A DNA stretch of 64,000 nucleotides, from positions 33,130,710 to 33,194,709 of the forward strand of contig CM032120.1 of assembly GCA_018894105.1 (NCBI GenBank). Direction: 5' to 3'. A program made the translations under genes and the position numbers. Origin of the DNA: Jacaranda mimosifolia. Taxonomy: Eukaryota; Streptophyta; Magnoliopsida; Lamiales; Bignoniaceae. The number at the start of each line of letters is the position of its first letter. The stretch's first letter is position 1. Positions 49,198 to 60,333 of the stretch are shown here, piece after piece. A model generated the notes under the pieces. That model saw only the letters and a list, made by a program, of their open reading frames with translations. It was not told the DNA's origin and made no database searches.

Positions 49198-49610
49198 TAG
49201 TAGTGGCAAATGGGTGGGTTGATTTCTATATAGATTAAGATAGATGGATTGACAGTGGATTGGGTTCAAAATGAGTTGAGTTGTGGGTTAGGTTAGGTTT
49301 CAAATGGTTCTAAAAGAAAACAAAAAAATTGATTTAATTTACTTATTTTAAAAAATAAATTCAAAAGACCATAGTAATATTTTTATGCCTTCTACACTCT
49401 ATTTAATATATAATTTTATAACATAATAAGATGATTTATTAAATTAATTAATTTTTGAAATGGATCTATTTTGAATCTAAATTTGATACAACCCATCTTA
49501 AACCCAACATGCTCAAACTCATTTTTGAAATGTTGAGCCAAACCCAACCAAACTCAAAATCATATGGGTTGGGTTGAGCCCATGAACTTTAATCCAAATT
49601 AACACCGATA
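49198..49610. mobile_element. hAT-type MITE, 413 bp
   Basis: Ends TAGTAGTGGCAAAT and, inverted, TATCGGTGTTAAT form imperfect terminal repeats. Perfect 8-bp target duplication AGTGTAAG at 49190-49197 and 49611-49618. Inside, GGGTTGGGTT-type motifs occur inverted toward each end. No coding capacity. Confidence 0.75.
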
Positions 49611-49764
49611 AGTGTAAGTATGTTAAGTCCCTAAACTCACAAAAGACATAAGGGCAATACATTATACAGGACTATATAAATAAATAAACGATTTGAAAAT
49701 TGTCATACTACTTTGGAAAATGTACCTTGAGAAATACTAAGTTGAACTGCTGGAGAGGGGCGCA

Positions 49765-49955
49765 TAGGGGTGTAAATGAGATGAAACGATTCGCGAACGA
49801 TTCGGGCTCGACTCGATGAAAGCTCATATTTGGCTTGATTTTTTTGAGCTCGAGTTGAGTCGAGCCGAGCTGAGCTTGAGCTTGTCAGTCAAACAAGTTG
49901 AGTGAAGTTCAATAATATTCAGTTCGAAAAGCTCGCGAGTCTAAACAAACTTTTT

Positions 49956-49999
<44 letters not shown>

Positions 50000-50313
50000 G
50001 AATTCAATTTTTTATTTTAGAAAATATATAACAAAATTATTTAAAAAATTTATAATTATAGATTTTGTTTTGAGTCTAAATGATCTTGGGTTAATCCAAA
50101 TCTATACAAGCTCGACCTCGAGCTCATTCGAGCTTAACCAATTGAGCTTTTCTTTTTCTCTACGACGAGCCTTCGCCCATTCCAACAAACTGAACTTGAG
50201 CTTGATTGTTTAGGCTCGATCAAGCTTGGCTCGAGCTCAAGCTCGCAAACTAATAAATGAGTTGAGTTTAAGCCTACTAGATTCAGGTTCAACTCGGCTC
50301 ATTTACACCCCTA
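49765..50313. mobile_element. hAT-type MITE, 549 bp, GAGCTCGA-rich
   Basis: Perfect 16-bp terminal inverted repeat TAGGGGTGTAAATGAG / CTCATTTACACCCCTA. The flanking 8-bp duplications GGGGCGCA (49757-49764) and GGGGCACA (50314-50321) differ by one G-to-A at a CpG. Subterminal regions carry repeated GAGCTCGA and CGAGCCGAGC motifs in inverted orientation. An (AAT)n tract lies inside. Confidence 0.92.
49960..50000. repeat. (AAT)n microsatellite inside the MITE
   Basis: About thirteen ATA/AAT trinucleotides in a row. Confidence 0.9.
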
Positions 50314-50430
50314 GGGGCACAAGAACGAGAGTGGAGGGAACGCAGAGAATCAGATGAAGTACAAGTACTGTAGGACTAACACAACTATTTATAGTGTTTT
50401 TTGACGTTTGCCCACTCCCATTATTTAATA

Positions 50431-50753
50431 GGGATAATTGCAGTTAACCCCCCATCCTATGGCTTCCTTTGCACATTGCCCTCCAACCGTTGTCGATGTG
50501 CAATTTTACCACCTGAACTAATAAAAATGTTCGCCAACATCACATTTGCACATTTCTGGTGGAATCTAACAAAAATATTCTGGTGCCTTCAGTCAACGTG
50601 TCCAATGCTGATTGGTTGGATTCCACCGGAAATGGGCAAATGTGGTGTTGGCGAACATTTCAATAGTTCAGATGATAAAATTGCACATCAACAACGGTTG
50701 AGGGGCAACGTGCAAATGAGGCCATAGGTTGGGAGGTTAACTGCAATTAACTC
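50431..50753. mobile_element. Foldback Mutator-type MITE, 323 bp
   Basis: Almost the whole element is one inverted repeat. It starts GGGATAATTGCAGTTAAC and its other end, inverted, reads GAGTTAATTGCAGTTAAC. Further arms match, for example ATGTTCGCCAACA with TGTTGGCGAACAT. Perfect 9-bp target duplication TATTTAATA at 50422-50430 and 50754-50762, as made by Mutator-like transposases. Confidence 0.92.
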
Positions 50754-50762
50754 TATTTAATA

Positions 50763-52157
50763 ATACTTATATACTTTGAAGTCCAAGAAAAGAGCAATTT
50801 CTTTTGATATCATGAGAATTAAACATCCACCATTCCAAGATTTTCCTTTGCTGATACCGCATGAGTAATTAATTCAGAATATTGAATTAGGATTGAAGTT
50901 TAAACTTCAGACAGATTTTCCAAATTTATGGAAAAAGATTTCCTCTTTTCATTTAAAAATAATTGAGTAAAAAAATATAAATTTTTGGAAAGGATCTTTT
51001 ATAACACTCTAAATGAGTAGTAAAAGGTACCTATTTTTTTCTTAGTTCAAATGGTCAGTAACGGATTAAGAATTTTACACCTAATTTTAAAAAAAAAAAC
51101 AAATTTACACCTATATATATTTTTTTTAATTTCAAATTTTACAGCTAGTTCAAATTCAGGAGTATTACACTTGATTGACCATAGAGTGGACTGATGAAAA
51201 TGTGTGAAAATTTTATCTGACACCTTAGTTTTGCATCTTGTTTAAAATTCAATTTCTCTATAAAATTATGATTATTGAATTCTTTTTTCTTATTTATATA
51301 GATCAATTTTTTCAGTCTAAGATTTACTATTTATCATTTTGGGAAATTCTAGTACTTCTTTAATGATTTCATTTTCGTGCATGATTTCGTAATTAGAAGA
51401 AATTTTAGTATAATTGCTTTCCCTATTTGCATGCCCAAATCCATTACAACTTAACTTCAGGATTTTGTCATTAATCACTATCAATTAATACAGTACAGAT
51501 TCTCCAAGTTACACCTTTTAATGCCAGTATTAACATTCAAAACCTCTTCCTATTGCACTTGTTGGTACAATGAGAAATTTTCTCAAGTACCCATTACAAT
51601 TGGCTAATCTTTTTTATATAATTATATATTTTCACAAATTGAAGAATGAAAATCTGTAATGTTTAGTGGAGTGTGAAGATGTCTTCCTTTAATTCCATCT
51701 ATTTTAATAGTACTCTCATACCTTTAGATATATACTTTAATTCAAAGATATTAATTAAATAATAATATTTAATATCTTGAGGGAGTGAATATGTAATTGG
51801 TCTGTTCTCTTTAAAAAATAGATAATGCAAATATGTATTATAATAGGTGTATGATTAAAAGAAACCATATTTGCATTGAAAATTATTAAAAAAGAGTGTT
51901 TAAAACCTTATAGCTTATATCTAAAAATGAAAAAAAAATTACAAATGGTCCCTTGGAGCAACAATAAATAATAAAAATATTTAGTAACTTAGTATGCTAT
52001 TTATAAAGCATGAGAATATTAGTGTAGTACTACTTGATATGTTTTTTAACATATTGGCTAAATTTTTTGGGCATATATTAGAAAATTAATTCAATTTCTA
52101 AACCAAAAGCAATTCCTCAATTTAATTTATTGTATATATTCATGTTAGCCTTTTAGT
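50763..52157. other. Intergenic, no gene seen
   Basis: AT-rich DNA between the MITE cluster and the large Mutator-like element. No supported coding frame. Confidence 0.5.
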
Positions 52158-52463
52158 TTAATTTAAGGGGAATTTATTTATAAATCCCCAAACCCACTTT
52201 TCCTTTAGCATTCAGTCCCTACCCATATATTTCTGAGTTTGAACTCCCCATTACATGTTTCAATTTTGACTTCACTCCATACCTACTTAAAATGACTGAA
52301 ATGCCCTTAGGTCAATGGTTTTTTTTTTTTCCTTTTCCTTTTCCTAAACCCCGCCGACCCATTTCTCTCCCTCTCTTTCCCATCTGTTTCCTGTTCATCT
52401 TCCCGCGGAGGAAGAATCTTCCTTTTACTTTTTTTTTTCTTTTTTTTTCTTCCCATTTTCTGT

Positions 52464-53450
52464 AATGGCTACAACATACTAGCAAGAAGTGGTCCTACTT
52501 TGTCTCCATTTTTCTCCGTTTTATTTTGAGGTGAACGAATTCATGAATTTGAGCATAATAAGAATGTTTTCAAGTGGCTCAGATGCTAAAATTCAGCTAT
52601 TAGGAAGTTGTGTGTACAATGGAGAATTGTATATTTTGTCAATTTATGAAGGTATGAGTTTGATAGAATTATTATTTTAGATTGGAAAAAAAGGCTTGGA
52701 ATTAGTTTTGAGCTCAATAAATTGCAATATTTTGCTCCACATTAGAAAATGTATGTCATTTTGGAAACTGATAATGATGTTTTGAATATGATTTGATTGC
52801 ATACTTTGCTTAAAACGGGCATCGTTGATATGATGGTTGTCCAAAAAAATGAACCAAAAAGATGTTGAAGGAAAATTTGTTATATGCATTGGTAAGTTGT
52901 CTTCATATTTTCATTGCATTAATTAGTCGTTATACTTCCAATGTATTTTGATTAGTATCTGATTATATATGTTCTTCCTCCTTAATAAGATACTTTATTT
53001 CTACTTTATCATACTTAGTAGTCAACTGATTAATATCAGATTAGTGCAATTTAATACTTCCACTCTGATACTTCAATACTTTTGCTCAATCTGCACATTA
53101 GTAGTTGTAGAGTTTTGAGATGATAGATCATAATAAATTGTGTGTTGTGGATTTACGTAGTCGATTTACATAAATTGTGTATGTTGTAGAACTAGAAGAT
53201 AGAACACAATGCAAAATGATAGAATGTTTTGGAAGCAAGCTTGTGCTTCTATTAAGTAAAAGTCACTCTCCTACTGTTTAGAGCAAATTGATACAACGAT
53301 AGATTTGTTTACCGGTTATTGTATATTTATACTTGTATTGCCATTTGTCATTACTTATTAAAAATATTTTGATTGATTTTATTTCTCTTCAATTAGGAAA
53401 AGAGGATGCAAAGAAGACAAAGATTAAAAGAAGATGGATTATAAATAGAT
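52464..53450 (+). pseudogene. Broken plus-strand frame near the left MULE end (possible mudrA N-terminus)
   Basis: After a C/T-rich leader (52320-52460), ATG 52464 opens a frame that stops after five codons. A following frame holds QEVVLLCLHF, NGELYILSIYEGMSLIELL and stops at 52680. Later, KEDAKKTKIKRRW ends near 53450. The N-terminal pattern (hydrophobic strand, -G-, then EGMSL-EL) loosely recalls the ubiquitin-like N-terminal domain of plant MULE transposases, but no catalytic part is seen. The assignment is a guess based on position. Confidence 0.3.
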
Positions 53451-53703
53451 AGTGTAAACGTGCTTATGATAGATGCTAAGTTCGTCCTTGTTTGGAGGAT
53501 ATGTTAAGTTGTAGCATTTGTACTATATTGTATTTTAATCGGAGAATTTTTATAGAATTACTTGTGTTGTATACTTTGTAAAATATGGGCATACTGTACC
53601 ATCGTTTTAATGTGTAAGAAATCATTAACGAATATTCTTTTTAACTATTGGGAAGGTTTACATTGAATTTATTATCTAGATTTATTTTTCATTTTATCAG
53701 AAA

Positions 53704-56700
53704 AAGTACCCAATAGTAGTAGTTATGTACTCCAGAGCTGTGTTTATTTGCTTAGTTTGCTAATGTTGTGTACTTATTTTTCATGTTTATGTACTTGTTT
53801 TCCAAAGGTCGAAATGAGGTTTAATTCGATATGTGAAACAATACACAAGTCACCCTAACATGACAAAATCATGGTTTGTTGAAGAAATAGTTTGGATAGG
53901 CACATGTAAAAATGGTTTGGAGCACAAACACCTACATCCAACTACTTGTGCACTCATTTATAGCAATGTGAAGCCGTTCATGTATAATACAAAAAATCTC
54001 TAATGTGTTGATAATGATACACCATGGTCTTATAATCACACAATGGCCATATTAGGTCGAATTGAATTATATCTCTTATGTGCTGAGAATGATATTGAAA
54101 CTTCACAAAAAAGTACCCAATATAGGCATTTATGTACTAAATTTGCAAATATTGTGTACTTATTTTTTATGTTTAAGTACTTGCTTTCCAAAGCCGAGAT
54201 GAGGTTCAATTCGATGCATGGAACAACATATAAGTGACCTAAATGTAACAAAACCATGGTTTGTTGAAGAAATAGTTTGGATATGCACATATAGAAATGG
54301 TTGAAACTCAAACACACACATTTAATCACTTACGCTCTTATTTATAGAAGTGTGAAATCGTTAATATATGGTATTAAAAATTCATAATGTGCTGATAATG
54401 ATATGCCATGGTCTCATGATCATGCAATGGCTAAATTAGACCGAATTAAACTCGATCCTTTATGTACTGAGAGTGATACCAAAAATCAATAAAAAAAGTA
54501 CCCAGTATTGGCAGTTATGTACTCCAGAATGGCATTTATGTACTTAGTTTGCCAATGTTGTGTACTTAATTTTCATGTTTATGTACTTGCTTTTCCAAAT
54601 GCTGAGATGAGACTCAATTTGATGCATGGAACAACAAGTAAGACACCCGAATGTGACAAAATCATGGTCTGTTGAAGAAATGTTGTGATAGTATATGTTG
54701 AAATAGTTGGGAACTCAAACACACATTCAACCACTTGCGCTCTTATTTATAGCAGTGTGAAATTATTCATATATAGTATTGAAAATCCCTAATGTGGATA
54801 ATGATACGCCATGGTCTTATGATCACACAGTTAGGCCAAATTGAGCTCGACCCCTTATGTGCAGAGAATGATACCAAAACTTGGCAAAAAAGTATCCAGT
54901 ATAGGCATTTATGTACTAAATTTGCAAATATTGTGTACTTATTTTTTATATTTAAGTACTTGCTTTCCAAAGTCGAGATGAAGTTCAATTCGATGGATGG
55001 AACAACACATAAGTGACCCAACAAAACCATGGTTTGTTAAAAAAATGGTTTGGATATGCACATGTAGAAATAGTGGGGAACTCAAACACACACATTTAAC
55101 CACTTGCGCTCTTATTTATAGTAGCGTGAAATCGATCATATATGGTATTGAAAATTCCTAATGTACTGATAATAATATGCTATGGTCTCATGATCATGCA
55201 ATGGCCTGATTATGCCGAATTGAACTCGATCCCTTATGTACTGAGAATGATACCAAAAATCAGCAAAAAAGTACCCAGTATTGGCAGTTATGTACTTTAG
55301 AATGACATTTATGTACTTAGGTTGCCAATGTTGTGTACTTAATTTTCATGTTTATGTATTTGCTTTTTCAAATGTTCAGATGAGGCTCAATTCGATGTGT
55401 GGAACAACAAATAAGATACCCTAACGTGATAAAATCATGGTTTGTTGATGAAATGGTTGAGAACTCAAACACACATTCAACCACTTGCACTCTTATTTAT
55501 AGTAGTGTGAAATCGTTCATATATAGTATTGAAAATCCTAAATGTAGATAATGATACGCCATGGTCTTATGATCATGTTATGGCCAGATTAGGTCGAAAT
55601 GAACTCGATCCCTTATGTGATGAGGATGATTCCGAAAATCTACAAAAAAATACTTAGTATTGGCATTTATGTACTCCGAAATTGCATTTATATACTTAAT
55701 TTGCTAATGTTGTGTACCTATTATGCATGTCTTCTGTACTTCCTCTTAAAAAGGCCGAGTTGAGGCTCAATTTGATGTGTGGAACAACACATAAGGCACA
55801 CTAACGCGACAAAATCATGGTTTGTTGAAGAAATATTGTGATAGTACATGTTGAAATGTTTGGGAACTCAAATATCCACATGCAACCACTTGCGCTTTCA
55901 TTCATAGTATTATAAACCATTGATGCATGAGCTAAACGAATCCTCTCGATACCACTATTCAAAACCAGTGAACCTGACATGACTATATAAGTCTTAGGAC
56001 TAATAAGCCATGGTCTTATGATCACACAATGGTCAGATTAGGCCGAAATGAACTTGAACCCTTATGTGCTGAGAATGATACTGAAAATCGGTGAAAAAGA
56101 ACCCATTTTTAGCAGTTATGTACTCCATAACTGTGGTTATGCACTTAATTTGTTAATGTTTGTATATTTATGTTTTTATGTTATGTACTTGCTTTTCCAA
56201 AGGCCGTGATGAGGCACAATTTGATGCATGAAACAACACATAAGACACCTTGACACGACAAAATCGTAGTTTGTTAAAGAAATGATCATGATAGTATGTG
56301 TTTTATTAGTTGGGAACTCAAACACCCACATCCAACTACTTGCTTTCTTATTCAGAGTGGTGTAAACCATTGATGCATGAGGCAAACGAATCCTCTCGAC
56401 ACCACCATGAAAAATTAGTGAACCTATCATGATTCTACAAGTCCTAGGACTAATATGACATGGTCTTACGATCGCGCAATGGTCAGATTAGGCCAAATTG
56501 AACTCGATCCCTTATGTACTTAGAATAATACCAGAAATCAGATAAAAAGTACCCACAATCATTAGTTATGTACTCCAAAACTGCATTTATGTACTTACTT
56601 TACAAATATTGTGTATTTATTTTTCGTGTTTATGTACTTACTTTCCAAGGGCCAAGATGAGGTTCAATTCGCTGCGTGGAACAACACATAAGGCACACTA

Positions 56701-57110
56701 ATGTGACAAAACCATGGTTTTTCGAATAAATGGTCGTGATGGTACCTGTTGAAATGGTTGAAAACTTAAACACCCACATGCAACCACTTGCACTCTCATT
56801 CACAATAGTATAAACCATTGGTGCATGAGCTAAATGAATCCTCCCGACACCACCATCGATAACTAGTGAACTTATCATGACTATATGAGTCCTAGGACTA
56901 ATATGCCATGGTCTTATGATCACACAATAGCCAGATTAGGTCGAAATGAACTCGATCGCTTATGTGCTAAGAATGATACCAGAAATCTGCAGAAAAGTAC
57001 TCAGCATTGGCATTTATGTATTCTAGAACTGCGTTATGTACTTAATTTGCTAATGTTGTGTACCTATATTTCGTGTTTATGTACTTGATTTTTCTACGTT
57101 CATGCGTGTG
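53704..57110. repeat. Nine-unit tandem array, 0.38-0.45-kb units
   Basis: The anchor AAGTACCCA (with variants) occurs at 53704, 54111, 54496, 54890, 55269, 55649, 56097, 56547 and 56995, giving spacings of 407, 385, 394, 379, 380, 448, 450 and 448. Every unit carries TTATGTACT, TTTTCATGTTTATGTACTTG, AGATGAGG-TCAATT-GATG, GGAACAACA-ATAAG, ATGGTTTGTTGAAGAAATGG and CATGGTCTTATGATCACACA. The last three units are longer by about 65 bp holding ACGAATCCTCTCGA and CCTAGGACTAATA. The final unit is truncated. Short frames inside are side-effects of the repeats. Confidence 0.93.
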
Positions 57111-57386
57111 GAGTGCTATTACTTATGTATTTATTTTGAACTAACATGTAACATATGTATCTTTACCAGCATCTATTTATAAATAAATTTCTAAATTATA
57201 TTATAAATTGTAAACACCATCCATTTCTTGTCATCCAAAATATACAAATTATAAATGTTATCTAGTAAGAATTCAGAAATATTGAAATACAAAATAACAA
57301 AATAATCAATTCATCCAAATAATAACTATTCGAACATCATTCTTTTCCCATAGAATACATTAAACCATGCTCATCAGTGAGAATTT

Positions 57387-60041
57387 TTACATTAATATGT
57401 GCTCATACGCATCCATAGAACATTCATTTGCATAATGTCAGAAATCCTTCCTATTTTTTGCATAACAATCAGCCTAAAGACATATATAAACTCCACAATC
57501 CAGGTCCCCATTTTGTTGGCGACTAAAACATATATGCACTTCTTTTTGTGGCACAATATATGCAAAGTAGTGTTTTAGATATCCAGTCAAAAACTTAGCC
57601 TGCAAAAGTATTTTTTACTTTTTGTTCAAATACTCAGATGAATATATCACAAATATAAGCAAACTTACAAAATCTTTTGTCATTGCTTTCGTCTGGGGAG
57701 ACTAGGATGAGTTCATCTGTATGAACTTCTTCTAAATCGTGTCCAACACAAGGAGGAACCCGTGATAATGGTTGTTAATGGGGAATATAATAAATTGGCA
57801 CTTGTTTAGCACATCTAAATTTAGCTCTTCCAGGAACTTGCGCGTGCTGAGTTGACCGATAAATTTTGGAATTTCGTCTTGTTTCATAGCACGCATCTTA
57901 TTTGCTTCTCAAGTTCTCTCAGAATTTTCTCCTACCAATAGTTAATGTTAGAACTTGTGAAATAAAGTTATTTGTAGTTGGAAATACAAAACAAATACTA
58001 TATACCTGCACGTATGGAGTCAGATACCAAATATTGTGATCACATTTTTCTCTGAATGAAGAGGTACACAAGATCTTTGTGTAGCAATCAATTAAATTTA
58101 ACCTCAACTCTTTTCCAAACAATAGATTGAAAAACACATATCCTCCAATTTGAAGATCAGGCTCACCCCAAACATTAACACTACAATAATAAATTATCAT
58201 GTTACTCAAATAATCAAATTACTATAAAAAGAATAATGTGTATTCACTATAATTACTCCATTTTATCTCATTGCAGATATGAGTTAATAATTTATCTATC
58301 TTTATCAGATATCTCGGACTGCCCTCTATAATCTTTTCGTCCTCAAAATAGATTAAAGAAGTCCTCATTATCTAATAAATTAGAGTCTGCAGATCCAATC
58401 TCTATCAACGCAGTATTTTGGACATCCTTCATCTTCTCCTGTAAAAAACCCAATACACATATCTAGTACTTCAGTTCAGCTATGTAGTATTTTTTTAATG
58501 CAATTCAGTATTTGTCTCACTTACATCAAGTATAAAACTCCAAAATGCAGTATTTAAAACTTTTATACACATACCTTCTCCTTGTTGCCACAGTTCTTAT
58601 GAGCAATTTGCTTTACTCTAGTTTTTTATGGTGTAGTGCTAGCTTTACTCTAGTTTTTCATGGTGTGGTGCTATGGTCCCTTCCAAGGGTAGAACATCTC
58701 CTGATTTAGGACTTTTATGGTGAATTCCACCATCATCACCTTCGTCTTGCACTTTTTCTTGCTCTTCTTTCTATTCATTTTTCTCCTCGTCTCCTTCTTT
58801 CTCTTCCTCTTCTTCTTCCTTCTTTTCTCCCTCTTTCTCTTCCTCCTCTTCTCTCTATTCCTCTTCCTCCTCTTCTTTGTCATTTTTTGGCTCTTTTTCT
58901 CACTTAACATTCCTTGCAAGCCATACACATCAACAGTTGCTTCTCCATGATGTATTGGTAACAACAATTTCTCCTCATTAGGGAACATATAAATATCCAC
59001 AACCTGTTAAAACATAACTCTACAGCTTAGTTTTTAATTTTATATATACATAAAACTATTAGAAAAGCAAAGATAATGAATATAAGTTATTACCATATTT
59101 CTAGTAATCGTCTTGAATTTTTCGTTTGCATTAGCAACTTTCATTGGAATTTTACTCTCATACCATTGAAGGAATCGTGGAAATGAACGCAATGAATTTG
59201 TCATTCCCAAGCAAGGAATCCATTCATAAACCCAAGCCTGTCATTCAAAAGAAGAACTATGCAATGTTGTGGTTACTCAATAATAGCAATAAAAAAGTTA
59301 TTAATAGTAACAATGCCATCAACTTATCATTAGGCTAATACTACATCCATCAAAGTATTTCTTTTTTGGACCTTCCCCCGTTTCACCTCCTAAATGCACA
59401 AAAATCTCATCATACAAAAATTTAAATGCACCAACTCCCCATGCATAAAGGCCAATGGAAGATAGGTCATCCATGTACGGCAGAAGGAATATAGGCATCA
59501 AATAGTTATTAGTTGGAAATAAAATACAGTTGAAAACTAGTAGTATGTACATCCTAACAAAATCATCTATATCCTAATCACCATGCTTTTTTGCCAACTC
59601 ATTCAATTGTTTACAAATCTCCACTCGAGTGACTTTCTTATTTTTTACTTCAAATAATTGTTTAACAGTTTCTAACACTATTTTTATATCAAAATTCATA
59701 TGTTGCCCTAACGTGCTGCAACCCCACAACAATAGAAAAGTCCATCGCAATAAAAGGAATCTTAATATTGTTACCAAAAATAAAAGAACAAGACCTAATA
59801 TCAAATCTCCTTAAGAGAGATTCAACTCTAATAACACTATTAGTACTCAATTTACTCAAATTAGTCACTTTAAGGTACGCAGAAAATGGTGTTCTCTTTA
59901 GTGCTTTAGTGTGTCTGAAGCTCATCTTATCGTCCAACTCTTTCATAATATTATTGAAGTAGCTTGAGAGCACTGAGAATATAGCTCGGAGTCTCTGTTA
60001 CCTTCGGTAGTTTGGTGTGCACTTCCTTGAGTTTTAACCAT
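57387..60041 (-). pseudogene. Ulp1/SENP-like cysteine protease pseudogene carried by the MULE
   Basis: Starts at ATG 60041 (MVKTQGSAHQTTEGN), frameshifts near 59950 into SFRHTKALKRTPFSAYLKV, FDIRSCSFIFGNNIKIPF and VVGLQ, a globular region seen in plant MULE-encoded Ulp1 proteins. Next come FVRMYILLVFNCILFPTNN, DDLSSIGLYAWGVGAFKFL and KYFDGCSISL (59319-59580), PRFLQWYESKIPM (59140), and a long Lys/Arg/Glu-rich tract (58740-58900). The peptidase C48 region follows: IIFPINNHYHGFLLVLDT near 57770 holds the catalytic His but with Gly where Trp is usual, and RQQNGDLDCGVYICL near 57500 holds the oxyanion Gln and catalytic Cys (codon 57497-57495). In-frame stops follow the Cys. The ancestral enzyme would cleave SUMO-like modifiers, inferred from the family. 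Confidence 0.8.
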
Positions 60042-60309
60042 TATTTCTGCAAAAAGAGAGACATACATAACTACATAAATACTGCATTGGAGGTTTTAGA
60101 ACAATAAGTCCCAATTTAAATACTAAAAGTTTGAATTTTTGTACCAAAAAGACTTTCACGGAATACTGAATTGGTGATTTTGTGCATTGCAATCACAATT
60201 TAAATACTAAAAGTTTGAATTTTTGTACCACAAAGACTGCACAGAATACAGAATTGGAGGTTTTATGTACTACAACTTACAATTTAATACTGAAAGTTTC
60301 AACTTTTGT

Positions 60310-60333
60310 TAAAAAAAAAAAAAAAAAAAAAAA
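60310..60333. repeat. Poly(A) tract between short diverged repeats
   Basis: A run of about two dozen A residues. Around it (60095-60500) four to five diverged copies of AATTTAAATACTAAAAGTTTGAATTTTTGTACCA followed by AATACTGAATTGGAGGTTTTATGTACTGCAA repeat every ~75-120 bp, a second, smaller tandem family in the MULE. Confidence 0.7.

Noticed and set aside
54036..57088. Several similar short ORFs on both strands (65-97 codons)
   Set aside because: They recur with the tandem array units and share no domain. They are copies of a non-coding repeat.
59144..59338. Plus-strand ORF over the Ulp1 relic
   Set aside because: It is the shadow of the minus-strand protease pseudogene, whose conserved blocks continue on either side.
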